The notes under the pieces are model-generated. The model did no database searches and was not told the DNA's origin. It was given only the letters and a program-made list of their open reading frames with translations. A program made the position numbers and the translations under genes. A stretch of DNA of 8,193 nucleotides from Pseudoflavonifractor sp035562355 (GTDB taxonomy: Bacteria > Bacillota > Clostridia > Oscillospirales > Oscillospiraceae): the NCBI GenBank assembly GCA_035562355.1, contig DATMXU010000134.1, forward strand, positions 1-8,193. Reading direction: 5' to 3'. Each line of letters begins with the position of its first letter. Position 1 is the first letter of the stretch. Of the stretch, positions 1 to 6,590 are shown piece by piece.

Positions 1-1
1 G

Positions 2-121
2 CATCCCCGGCTGCGCCCCCTCCCCGGTGAGCTGGAGGCGGCCGAGGCCCTGCTGGAGATAGATACCCTGGTGGAGGACGCCGTGAGGAACATCGAGCGG
101 GTCCGAATCAGCGCCGGATGA
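2..121 (+). CDS. C-terminal end of an unrecognised protein (partial, runs off the left edge)
   Basis: An open frame enters from the left edge and ends at TGA 119-121, giving about 39 residues ending IERVRISAG. Codon third positions are strongly G/C and the composition (Leu, Glu, Ala, Val, Arg; probably helical) looks like real coding sequence in this genome. I do not recognise the family from this tail. It reads in the same direction as cinA with 31 nt between its stop and the preferred cinA start, so the two may be co-transcribed. The frame assignment is seen; coding status is inferred from codon use. Confidence 0.55.
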   Translation, partial: HPRLRPLPGELEAAEALLEIDTLVEDAVRNIERVRISAG

Positions 122-152
122 TCTCAAATTGAAGAAGGAAGTGCCGTCTATT

Positions 153-1415
153 ATGTCCTACACCGCTGAACTCATCGCCGTCGGAACTGAGCTGCTCCTG
201 GGAAATATCGCAAACACCGATGCTCAAATGCTCGCCAAGGGCCTCTCCGCCCTGGGCATCAACGTCTACTACCACACCGTGGTGGGAGACAACCCCGCCC
301 GGCTCCGCTCGGCGGTGGAGGTGGCAAAATCACGGGCCGACATCATTATCACCACCGGTGGCTTGGGCCCCACCTGCGACGACCTGACCAAGAACGTCCT
401 GGCCGACTGTTTCGGTAAGCGGCTGGTCTACGACAAGGATTCAGCCCAGCGCATCCGGGACTACTTTGGCCGTTTCCACCGGGATCGGGAGATGACTGAA
501 AATAACCTCCAGCAGGCGTGGCTCCCCGAGGGGTGTACCATTTTCACCAATGACTGGGGCACCGCCCCCGGCTGCGCTTTTGAGGCTGACGGCGTCCACG
601 TCGTCATGCTGCCCGGCCCTCCGGGGGAGTGCGAGCCCATGTTTCGCTATCGGGCCGTCCCCTACTTAGAGGCCCTGTCCGACGGAGTCATCCTCTCCCG
701 CAGCCTGCGTATCTTCGGCATGGGGGAGTCGGCGGTGGAGGATAAGCTCCGGGACAGGATGAACGCCATGCGCAATCCCACCCTGGCCCCCTATGCCAAG
801 ACCGGCGAGGTGGAGCTGCGCATCACTGCCAAGAGCATCACCGAGGCCTCCGCCCTGGCCCTCATCGCTCCCGTGGAGCAGGAGCTGCGGGCCATGTTCG
901 GCCCGCTGATCTACGGGGTGGACGTGGGCTCTCTGGAGGAGGTGGTGCTGGGTGAGCTCAGGCAGCGCCGCCTGAGCCTGGGCACCGCAGAGAGCCTGAC
1001 CGGCGGCCTGGCCGCCAAGCGGCTGACCGATGTGCCCGGCGCCTCGGCCGTCTTCAAGGGGGCCATCGTCAGCTATACCAATGAGGTCAAGGAGACCGCC
1101 CTGGGCGTCCCCGGCGGCCTCCTGCGGGAAAAGGGGGCGGTCTGCCCCGAGGTGGCCTCGGCCATGGCCGAGGGCGCCCGCAAGGCCCTGCGGTGCGACG
1201 TGGGCCTCTCTTTCACCGGCGTGGCGGGCCCTGAGAGCGACGAGCGCGAGAACCCGGTGGGGCTGGTCTATGTGGGCCTCGCCACGGCGGACGGCGTCCG
1301 CGTCCGGGAGCTCCGCCTGGGCGGCGTCCGGGAGCGCATCCGAACCACCGCCGCCAGCCACGGGTTCGACATGGTCCGCCGCTGGCTCGCCGGTCTGCCC
1401 GATCGGGATGAATAG
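153..1415 (+). CDS. cinA: CinA-family protein: MoCF-like domain plus nicotinamide-nucleotide amidase (PncC)
   Basis: This is a two-domain CinA protein of 420 residues, the usual family length. The N-terminal half is the MoCF/molybdopterin-binding-like domain (COG1058), with AVGTELLLG near the start, GGLGPT at 69-74 and LPGPPGE at 153-159. In studied homologues this domain hydrolyses ADP-ribose or related pyrophosphates. The C-terminal half is PncC (COG1546), which deamidates nicotinamide mononucleotide to nicotinate mononucleotide in NAD recycling. It shows TAESLTGG at 278-285, with Ser281 as the expected nucleophile, and FTGVAGP at 354-360. A TTG at 129 would add eight residues, but I prefer the ATG at 153: AAGGAAG at 135-141 sits 11 nt upstream and family members begin close to AELIAVGTE. 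The gene is cytoplasmic and housekeeping. It was named for competence in Streptococcus, but nothing here shows a competence link, and recA, often its neighbour, is not downstream. Confidence 0.95.
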   Translation: MSYTAELIAVGTELLLGNIANTDAQMLAKGLSALGINVYYHTVVGDNPARLRSAVEVAKSRADIIITTGGLGPTCDDLTKNVLADCFGKRLVYDKDSAQRIRDYFGRFHRDREMTENNLQQAWLPEGCTIFTNDWGTAPGCAFEADGVHVVMLPGPPGECEPMFRYRAVPYLEALSDGVILSRSLRIFGMGESAVEDKLRDRMNAMRNPTLAPYAKTGEVELRITAKSITEASALALIAPVEQELRAMFGPLIYGVDVGSLEEVVLGELRQRRLSLGTAESLTGGLAAKRLTDVPGASAVFKGAIVSYTNEVKETALGVPGGLLREKGAVCPEVASAMAEGARKALRCDVGLSFTGVAGPESDERENPVGLVYVGLATADGVRVRELRLGGVRERIRTTAASHGFDMVRRWLAGLPDRDE

Positions 1416-1427
1416 GATACGCAGCAG

Positions 1428-1463
1428 AAAAAGGCCGACGAGTTCCCTCGTCGGCCTTTTTTT
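1428..1463. terminator. Bidirectional rho-independent terminator between cinA and livF
   Basis: A 12-bp perfect stem (1431-1442 with 1447-1458) closes a TTCC loop. It is followed by seven T on the plus strand and, read on the minus strand, by five T. It begins about 13 nt after the cinA stop and lies about 34 nt past the livF stop on the other strand. It is therefore placed to end both convergent transcripts. Confidence 0.92.
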
Positions 1464-1496
1464 GGTATATGCGGCAGGGAAACTGGGCAGGTCCCG

Positions 1497-2201
1497 CTAT
1501 CCGCCCAGGTAGGCCCTCTTTACGTCCTCATCGGCCAGCAGAGCGTTTCCCGGGCCGGTCTTCTTGATGTGTCCGGTCTCCAGTACATAGCCCCGGTCGG
1601 CCACAGAGAGGGCCATCTGGGCGTTTTGCTCCACCAGCAGAACGGTTACTCCGGTCCTGTGGAGGCTTTGGATGATCTCAAAGATCTGTTCCACCAGAAT
1701 GGGGGCCAAGCCCATGGACGGCTCATCCAGCATGAGGAGCTTGGGGCTGGACATGAGGGCCCGGCCCATGGCGAGCATCTGCTGCTCACCGCCGGACAGG
1801 GTGCCTGCCACCTGCCGCCGCCGCTCCTTCAGGCGGGGGAACTGCTCATACACCCGCTCAATGCCGGAGTCGATCTCGCTCTTCGGGCGGGAAAAGCCCC
1901 CCATCTCCAAATTCTCCTCCACCGTCATCTGGAGAAAGATGCGCCGTCCCTCGGGTACATGGGCCATGCCCTGGTAGACCATCTTGTGGGCGGGTACGCC
2001 GCTCAGACTCCGCCCCTGAAAGGTGATGGACCCGGTACGGCTCTGCAGCAGGCCGGACACCGTCTTTAAGATGGTGCTCTTGCCCGCGCCGTTGGCGCCG
2101 ATAAGAGTGACGATCTCCCCCTCGTTTACCTCGAAGGAGACCCCCTTGACAGCGTGGATGGCCCCGTAATAGACGTTGATATCCTCTACGCTCAGCAGCA
2201 T
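1497..2201 (-). CDS. livF: Branched-chain amino acid ABC transporter ATP-binding protein LivF
   Basis: This is one of the two cytoplasmic ATPases driving the LIV-type (hydrophobic amino acid) importer. The 234 residues match the family length. Walker A is GANGAGKST at 35-43, the ABC signature LSGGEQQ at 135-141 and Walker B LLMLDEP at 155-161. At the Q-loop position it has VPEGRRIF (82-89), and at the switch-His position VEQN (190-193). These replacements of Gln and His are characteristic of LivF and separate it from LivG. It is the last gene of the operon. Its ATG is 4 nt after the livG stop, and its ribosome site (AAGGGGGAG) lies within the 3' end of livG, suggesting translational coupling. 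A terminator follows about 34 nt downstream of the stop. Confidence 0.95.
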   Translation of the reverse strand: MLLSVEDINVYYGAIHAVKGVSFEVNEGEIVTLIGANGAGKSTILKTVSGLLQSRTGSITFQGRSLSGVPAHKMVYQGMAHVPEGRRIFLQMTVEENLEMGGFSRPKSEIDSGIERVYEQFPRLKERRRQVAGTLSGGEQQMLAMGRALMSSPKLLMLDEPSMGLAPILVEQIFEIIQSLHRTGVTVLLVEQNAQMALSVADRGYVLETGHIKKTGPGNALLADEDVKRAYLGG

Positions 2202-2205
2202 GCCG

Positions 2206-3060
2206 TCACTCCCCCTTCTTCCCGGAGCCCAGGTAGGCCTCGATGACCACCGGGTCGTTGGTGATCTCGTCGGCGGTGCCCTTGGCGATGATCTGCCCGA
2301 AATTGAGCACGCAGATGCCCTCGCAGATGCCCATGACCAGGCTCATGTCGTGCTCAATGAGCAGAATGGCGATCTCAAAGGTGTCCCGGATCTTCACGAT
2401 ATTCTCCATCAGCTCGGCCGTCTCAGAGGGATTCATGCCCGCCGCCGGCTCGTCCAGCAGGAGGAGGGAGGGGTTGGTGCCCAGGGCGCGGACGATCTCC
2501 AGCCGCCGCTGGGCGCCATAGGGCAGACTGCCCGCCCTGGTGTTCGCCAGATGCTCCATATCGAAGATGGACAGGAGCTCCATGGCCCGCTCATGGGCCA
2601 CCCGCTCCTCTTTCCAGTACCCGGGCAGGCGAAAAATGCCCTGGAACATGCCGTAATTGATGTGGTTGTGGAGGCCCAGTTTCACGTTATCCTCCACGGT
2701 GAGATTGTTGAAGAGACGGATGTTCTGAAAAGTCCGGGCAATGCCCAGCTTGTTCACCTGGGCGGTGTTCATGCCGTGGGTGTCCCGCCCGTCCAGCAAA
2801 ATGGTGCCCCGGGTAGGCTGGTATACCTTGGTCAGGAGGTTGAAGACCGTGGTCTTCCCCGCGCCGTTGGGGCCGATGAGCCCCGCGATCTCGGTGCGGC
2901 CGATGGCCATGTCGAACTCGTTGACGGCGGAGAGGCCGCCGAAGTCGATGCCCAGATGGCGGCATTCCAGAATAGGGCTCTTGTCCACGTCGCGCTCGGG
3001 AATGCGGTTGGTGCTGGGTACGGGGACCAGCTTTGTGGTGGGTTTAGGCGGTTTAGGCAT
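2206..3060 (-). CDS. livG: Branched-chain amino acid ABC transporter ATP-binding protein LivG, with N-terminal extension
   Basis: This is the second ATPase of the importer, 284 residues. Walker A is GPNGAGKT at 63-70, the Q-loop ARTFQN at 108-113, the signature LPYGAQRR at 179-186, Walker B LLLLDEP at 199-205 and the switch His in LIEHD (His237). The signature has PYGAQRR rather than SGGQ, which is normal for LivG. The ATPase fold begins near ILECRHLGIDFGG (30-42), leaving a Pro/Lys-rich leader of about 28 residues that most LivG proteins lack. The start is supported by AAGGAGGG about 8 nt upstream of the ATG at 3060. The gene overlaps the end of livM by 8 nt, typical of coupled translation in an operon. 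Confidence 0.95.
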   Translation of the reverse strand: MPKPPKPTTKLVPVPSTNRIPERDVDKSPILECRHLGIDFGGLSAVNEFDMAIGRTEIAGLIGPNGAGKTTVFNLLTKVYQPTRGTILLDGRDTHGMNTAQVNKLGIARTFQNIRLFNNLTVEDNVKLGLHNHINYGMFQGIFRLPGYWKEERVAHERAMELLSIFDMEHLANTRAGSLPYGAQRRLEIVRALGTNPSLLLLDEPAAGMNPSETAELMENIVKIRDTFEIAILLIEHDMSLVMGICEGICVLNFGQIIAKGTADEITNDPVVIEAYLGSGKKGE

Positions 3061-4147
3061 GGTTCCCGCCCTCCTTTCCGGCAGCTTTGTTTCTCCGGAG
3101 CGGGGACCTTTCCCTGAGCCGGCCGAGCAGCGCCTTTACCGTGGGGTTATTGGTCGCCAGCATCACCAGAATGAGGACGATGGCGTACACCAGCATGCGG
3201 TAGTCGGAGAACTGGCGCAGCGCCTCGGGCAAAATCGTCAGCGCGGCGGCCGCCACAATGGAGCCCCACATGTTCCCCAAGCCCCCCAATACCACGAAGA
3301 CCAGCACCAAGATGGAGGTGTTGAAATCGAACTTGGTGGGGACGATGGTGGAGAAGTTCATAGAGAAGAGAGCGCCCGAGGCACCCGCCAGGGCGGCGGA
3401 GGTGACGAAGGCAATAAGCTTATACTTTGTCACGTTGATGCCCACGCTCTCGGCGGCGATGCGGTTATCGCGCAGGGCCATGATGGCTCTGCCTGTCCGG
3501 CTGTTCACTGTGTTGAGCACGATAAACAGCGTGATAAGAATAAGCACAAAACCCGCCGTGAAGGTAGAGAGCTTTTGAATCCCGGCGATGCCCACCGGCC
3601 CGTTGATGATGACCCGGCCTCCGGTCCTCAGGTTCAGCGCGTCGGCCCCCCCAAGGATATTGAAGTGGAGGCCCCTGTCGTCCATGCCCACATAGAGGCA
3701 GGTGATGATGTTTTTGATGATCTCGCCGAAGGCCAGGGTGACGATGGCCAGATAGTCCCCGTTTAAACGCAGCACAGGAATGCCAACGAGCACACCGGCT
3801 GCCGCGGCGCAGAGCGCGCCGATGACCATGGCGATGGCCAGCCGCGCCCCCCCTGAGGGGATAGCGCCCTGGAGGCTGATGGCGGCGGTGACGCCGGCAA
3901 AGGCCCCCACGCTCATAAAGCCCGCGTGGCCCAGGCTCAGTTCGCCCAGTACGCCCACAGTCAAATTCAGGGAGATTGCCATGACCACGTAGGCGCAGAT
4001 GGGCACCAGCTGCCCCCGGAGGGAGGAGGAGAGCATGCCCCCCTGGCGGATGAGGTCGCTCCCCAGAATCTGGAGCGCCGCGAAGGCGACGATGACCAGC
4101 CCATAGGTGAAGAGGCTTGTGCGGGTGGCCTTGTTCCACTTTTTCAT
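3053..4147 (-). CDS. livM: Branched-chain amino acid ABC transporter permease LivM
   Basis: This is an integral membrane permease of the LIV family (364 residues from the chosen start), forming the translocation path with LivH. Family landmarks are SLNLTVGVLGELSLGHAGF in the N-terminal third, LRLNGDYLAIVTLAFGEIIK in the middle, and the cytoplasmic ATPase-docking loop GRAIMALRDNRIAAESVGI. GGLGNMWGSIVAAAALTILP follows near the C-terminus. Hydrophobic helices alternate with short polar loops throughout, and a basic tail (RLRERSPLRRNKAAGKEGG) ends the protein. A GTG at 4162 would add five residues and overlap livH. The ATG at 4147 is better because GAGGTGG lies 6 nt upstream of it. It then starts 11 nt after the livH stop and its end overlaps the livG start. 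Confidence 0.94.
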   Translation of the reverse strand: MKKWNKATRTSLFTYGLVIVAFAALQILGSDLIRQGGMLSSSLRGQLVPICAYVVMAISLNLTVGVLGELSLGHAGFMSVGAFAGVTAAISLQGAIPSGGARLAIAMVIGALCAAAAGVLVGIPVLRLNGDYLAIVTLAFGEIIKNIITCLYVGMDDRGLHFNILGGADALNLRTGGRVIINGPVGIAGIQKLSTFTAGFVLILITLFIVLNTVNSRTGRAIMALRDNRIAAESVGINVTKYKLIAFVTSAALAGASGALFSMNFSTIVPTKFDFNTSILVLVFVVLGGLGNMWGSIVAAAALTILPEALRQFSDYRMLVYAIVLILVMLATNNPTVKALLGRLRERSPLRRNKAAGKEGGNHA

Positions 4148-4158
4148 CTTACGCCACC

Positions 4159-5040
4159 TCACACTTTCTCGCTGATGGGCCTGCCCAAAAGACCGGCGGG
4201 CTTGACCAGCAGCACGATGATCAGGACGGCGAACACGATGGCGTCGGACAGCTGAGTGGAGAGATAGGCGTTGGCAAAGATCTGGATGAGCCCCAGCAGA
4301 ATGCCGCCCAGCATGGCGCCTGGAATGGAGCCGATGCCGCCGAACACGGCGGCGGTGAAGGCCTTGATGCCCGGCATACTGCCCGTGGTTGGCATCAGGG
4401 TGGGGTAGGCTGAGCAGAGGAGCACCCCGGCGATGGCCGCGAGGGCGGAGCCGATGGCAAAGGTCACCGAGATGGTGGTATTCACGTTGATGCCCATGAG
4501 CTGAGCCGCGCCCTTGTCCTCCGAGCAGGCGCGCATGGCCTTGCCCATTTTGGTCTTGCTGGTGAAAAGAGTGAGGGCCACCATAATGACTATGGAGGCC
4601 GCGATGGTGACGATGATCACCGGGGTAACCGAGATCTGCCCGTCAAAGAGCTTGATGGGGTTTCCTCCGACCACGCTGGGAAAGATCTTGGGGTCCGAGC
4701 CGAAACGGAGCAGGGCGGCGTTCTGCAGGAAATAGCTCACGCCGATGGCGGTGATGAGCACCGCCAGAGAGGGGGCGGAGCGCAGGGGCTTGTACGCCAG
4801 ACGCTCAATCACCATGCCCAGAACGGTGCACACCAGCATTGCCAGCAGCACTCCCACCACGGGCGGTAAATGGAAGGACGACATGGCGAAAAAGCAGATG
4901 TACGCACCTACCATGATGACATCTCCATGGGCGAAGTTCAGCATCTTGGCGATGCCGTACACCATGGTGTAGCCCAGGGCGATAATGGCATAAATGCTGC
5001 CCAGGCTGATGCCGCTGATGATATAGGACAGAAAGGTCAC
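4159..5040 (-). CDS. livH: Branched-chain amino acid ABC transporter permease LivH
   Basis: This is the partner membrane permease of LivM, 293 residues. It opens with the classic LivH pattern SGISLGSIYAIIALGYTMVYG followed by LNFAHGDVIMVGAY. It carries the docking loop GKAMRACSEDKGAAQLMGINV, which should contact LivG/LivF, and later AVFGGIGSIPGAMLGG. About eight hydrophobic segments are apparent. The frame stays open to a GTG at 5049, but no ribosome site precedes that codon at usable distance. GAGGTG at 5052-5047 is 6 nt upstream of the GTG at 5040, so I choose that start, with residues TFLSYIISG next. It is the first gene of the tight livHMGF block and follows the binding protein gene after a hairpin-rich gap. 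Confidence 0.93.
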   Translation of the reverse strand: MTFLSYIISGISLGSIYAIIALGYTMVYGIAKMLNFAHGDVIMVGAYICFFAMSSFHLPPVVGVLLAMLVCTVLGMVIERLAYKPLRSAPSLAVLITAIGVSYFLQNAALLRFGSDPKIFPSVVGGNPIKLFDGQISVTPVIIVTIAASIVIMVALTLFTSKTKMGKAMRACSEDKGAAQLMGINVNTTISVTFAIGSALAAIAGVLLCSAYPTLMPTTGSMPGIKAFTAAVFGGIGSIPGAMLGGILLGLIQIFANAYLSTQLSDAIVFAVLIIVLLVKPAGLLGRPISEKV

Positions 5041-5071
5041 AACACACACCTCGTTCCGAAAAAGCAGTTAT

Positions 5072-5107
5072 CGGGAAGACCGTCGGCCATCGCCAGCGGT
5101 CTTCCCG
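5072..5107 (-). repeat. Stable hairpin just upstream of livH
   Basis: An 11-bp perfect inverted repeat, CGGGAAGACCG at 5072-5082 and CGGTCTTCCCG at 5097-5107, encloses a 14-nt loop. In the livKHMGF transcript it would form a GC-rich stem about 20 nt ahead of the livH ribosome site. No T-tract follows directly, so it looks more like an mRNA stability or processing element than a terminator. That role is inference. Confidence 0.7.
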
Positions 5108-5141
5108 GAACCCTTTTAGGAGCAAATTTTCATTCAACAGA

Positions 5142-5172
5142 GTGCCGGGCGGAAACCGTTTCCACCCGGCAC
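5142..5172. repeat. 31-nt near-perfect palindrome in the livK-livH gap
   Basis: GTGCCGGG (5142-5149) pairs with CCCGGCAC (5165-5172), then one C/A mismatch, then GGAAAC (5151-5156) pairs with GTTTCC (5158-5163), leaving almost no loop. It could fold as a long GC-rich hairpin in the transcript or act as a symmetric protein site on DNA. It abuts another hairpin on its right. Confidence 0.75.
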
Positions 5173-5192
5173 CCTTCGCTATTATGCGAAGG
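5173..5192. repeat. Small hairpin adjoining the palindrome
   Basis: CCTTCGC (5173-5179) and GCGAAGG (5186-5192) form a 7-bp stem around the loop TATTAT. It begins one base after the end of the 31-nt palindrome, giving two consecutive hairpins in the intercistronic RNA. Confidence 0.6.
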
Positions 5193-5205
5193 CAAGTGAG
5201 GCATC

Positions 5206-5229
5206 AAAAAAGCCGCAGACGGGCTTTTG
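5206..5229 (-). terminator. Intercistronic (probably leaky) terminator after the binding-protein gene
   Basis: On the minus strand AAAAGCC and GGCTTTT (5222-5228 with 5208-5214) form a 7-bp stem with a 7-nt loop, followed by an unbroken T run. It lies about 30 nt past the livK stop codon. The stem has only three G-C pairs, so partial read-through into livHMGF is likely. That would yield more binding protein than permease, a common arrangement in ABC importer operons. Confidence 0.72.
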
Positions 5230-5258
5230 TATCCAGGGGGACCGGCCTCCTGGACGTG

Positions 5259-6464
5259 TTAGTCCATCCCCACGTAGCCGCCGTCCTCAATAATCATGCC
5301 CTTGGGCGCCTTGGTGACGGCGCCGTCGGCGCCCCAGGTCATGCCCTCGCCGGTAAGACCGTCCAGCTTAAGCTCGGGGAAGACGGCGATGAGCTTGGCG
5401 CAGAGGTCCTTCGCGCTCATGTCGGGGGTGCAGCCGGCCTTCTCCAGGGCGTCCTTATAGGCATAGACGCAGTCATAGCCGTCGGCGGCGAACTGGTTGG
5501 GGGTCTCGTTGTACTTGGCCTGATAGGCCTCGACGAAGGCGGTGGTCTTGGCGTCGGTGGAGTCGGCATTGAAGGGGGTCAGCAGCATGACGCCCTCGGC
5601 CAGAGTCTTGTCAAAGCCGTCCATGGCGAGAATGCCGTCCATGCCGTCCACGCCGAAGAACTTGGGGGCGTAGCTCATGTCGCGTGCCTGCTTGAGGATG
5701 AGGGAGGCGGGAGTATAGTACATGGGCAGGAAAACGAAGTCGGCGCCCTTGTTCTTCGCGTCGGTGAGCTGAACGGTGAAGTCGTTCTGGCTGCTCTCGG
5801 TGAAGGTGGTGGCGGAGACGATCTCCAGGCCCAGCTCGGCGGCCTTGGCCTTAAAGCTGTTGTAGATGCCCAAGGAGTATACGTCGTCGTTCTTGTAGAT
5901 GACGGCGATCTTGGTGCCCAGTGACTTATCCTTGATGTACTGGGCGGAGGCGGAGCCCTGGTTGGGGTCCACGAAACACATCTGGAAGACGTTGTCCTTG
6001 CGGGGCACGTCCACGCTGCCGGTCAGGGGGTTCTTCACGCCGCCCAGCACGTCGGTGGAAGAGGCGGAGGGGGTGAGGAAGAAGATCTGGTCGGCGTTAC
6101 TCTCGGCCGAGGTGGCCACGGCGGGGGTGCTGGTGACCGAGCCCAGGGAGATCTGCATGCCCCAGTCCTTGAGGCTATTGTAGGCGTTGACGGCCTTCTC
6201 GGCATCGTGCTCGTCGTCCGCATACTTGAGGTCAAACTGGATATTGCCGCCGGCGGCCTTGATCTCATCCACGGCGATCTGGGCGCCATTCATGGCAGCG
6301 TTGCCGTAAATAGCGGCTCCGCCGGTCAGGGGGCCGGTGCCGCCCAGCTTGAAAGCGGCTGTGCCGGGCGTGGCGGAGCCGCCTGTATCGCCGCCGGCAC
6401 AGCCGGCCAGCAGGCCCAGAGCGAGGGCGAGCGCCATGGCAAGAGCAAGAAAACGTTTCTTCAT
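5259..6464 (-). CDS. livK: Branched-chain amino acid-type ABC transporter substrate-binding lipoprotein (LivK/LivJ-like)
   Basis: This is the extracytoplasmic receptor of the importer, 401 residues, of the Peripla_BP_6 (type I periplasmic-binding) family. The start is the ATG at 6464 with a perfect TAAGGAGG 8 nt upstream; the longer open frame to 6539 would run into the promoter. A lipoprotein signal is clear: MKKRF, a hydrophobic Leu/Ala core, then lipobox LAGC with Cys22 as the expected lipid anchor. A Gly/Ser/Thr-rich linker follows. The mature domain starts at FKLGGTGPLTGG, followed by AAMNGAQIAVDEI, the ligand-region motif TSTPAVATSAES and LTPSASSTD. Later it has FVDPNQGSASAQYI, a hinge-type segment, and FAADGYDCVYAYKDALE near the end. 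The substrate cannot be read from the sequence. Leu/Ile/Val is the default for the family, but other amino acids, amides or urea are bound by relatives. It is the first gene of the operon, directly behind a consensus promoter. Confidence 0.93.
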   Translation of the reverse strand: MKKRFLALAMALALALGLLAGCAGGDTGGSATPGTAAFKLGGTGPLTGGAAIYGNAAMNGAQIAVDEIKAAGGNIQFDLKYADDEHDAEKAVNAYNSLKDWGMQISLGSVTSTPAVATSAESNADQIFFLTPSASSTDVLGGVKNPLTGSVDVPRKDNVFQMCFVDPNQGSASAQYIKDKSLGTKIAVIYKNDDVYSLGIYNSFKAKAAELGLEIVSATTFTESSQNDFTVQLTDAKNKGADFVFLPMYYTPASLILKQARDMSYAPKFFGVDGMDGILAMDGFDKTLAEGVMLLTPFNADSTDAKTTAFVEAYQAKYNETPNQFAADGYDCVYAYKDALEKAGCTPDMSAKDLCAKLIAVFPELKLDGLTGEGMTWGADGAVTKAPKGMIIEDGGYVGMD

Positions 6465-6472
6465 TTCAGTTC

Positions 6473-6480
6473 CCTCCTTA
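6473..6480 (-). promoter_or_regulatory. Perfect Shine-Dalgarno sequence of livK
   Basis: The minus strand reads TAAGGAGG, fully complementary to the 16S rRNA 3' end, 8 nt before the ATG at 6464. It decides the start of livK and predicts strong translation. It lies close to the expected 5' end of the mRNA, so the leader is only about 24 nt. Confidence 0.9.
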
Positions 6481-6485
6481 TAAGG

Positions 6486-6526
6486 TTGTTGACAATTATA
6501 ATTGCAGGGAACGAAATTGTCAACAA
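6486..6526. promoter_or_regulatory. 12-bp inverted repeat straddling the liv promoter (candidate operator)
   Basis: TTGTTGACAATT (6486-6497) and AATTGTCAACAA (6515-6526) are perfect inverted copies separated by 17 nt. One arm covers the -35 box; the other covers the end of the -10 box and the likely start site. Between and overlapping them, CAATTATAATTG (6493-6504) is itself a perfect 12-bp palindrome containing the -10 box. Because transcription starts inside the left arm, the repeat cannot fold fully in the mRNA, so a DNA-binding dimer is the likelier use. The regulator is unknown. Confidence 0.65.
6495..6523 (-). promoter_or_regulatory. Consensus sigma-A promoter of the liv operon
   Basis: On the minus strand TTGACA (6523-6518) is followed after exactly 17 nt by TATAAT (6500-6495). 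All twelve positions match consensus. Transcription should begin near 6488, giving a leader of about 24 nt before livK. This is the best promoter in the window and predicts strong basal activity, so control by a repressor is plausible (see the overlapping inverted repeat). Confidence 0.92.
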
Positions 6527-6535
6527 AATAAATGC

Positions 6536-6566
6536 ACAATAGCCGTGGAGGAGAGACGGCTATTGT
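6536..6566 (-). terminator. Probable terminator of the SDR gene
   Basis: ACAATAGCCGT (6536-6546) and ACGGCTATTGT (6556-6566) form an 11-bp perfect stem with a 9-nt loop. On the minus strand it follows the SDR stop by about 25 nt, and a T-rich stretch (TTTATTTT) starts about 3 nt beyond the stem. The T-tract is interrupted, so termination may be incomplete. It sits immediately upstream of the liv promoter and would insulate it. Confidence 0.75.
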
Positions 6567-6590
6567 CGTATAGAATCCATAACCGGAAGG

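Noticed and set aside
993..1262. CinA variants: ESLTGG instead of ESCTGG, and PES instead of PGG after GVAG
   Set aside because: The catalytic Ser and surrounding TGG are intact, and this loop varies among Firmicute CinA proteins.
666..1361. 231-codon minus-strand open frame inside cinA
   Set aside because: It is a reverse-strand shadow of cinA, with repetitive Gly/Ala/His/Gln composition and no ribosome site noted.
1609..1632. LivF has VEQN in place of the switch histidine, and Glu at the Q-loop
   Set aside because: These replacements are normal in LivF proteins, so they are not evidence of a dead ATPase.
2176..3766. Long plus-strand open frames (up to about 340 codons) opposite livG and livM
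   Set aside because: They lie antisense to genes with clear ABC-transporter motifs, and their His/Gly/Gln/Asp-rich composition is what GC-rich third positions produce on the reverse strand.
5072..5258. Possible riboswitch or T-box in the livK-livH gap
   Set aside because: There is no T-box sequence or recognisable riboswitch core; only simple inverted repeats are visible.
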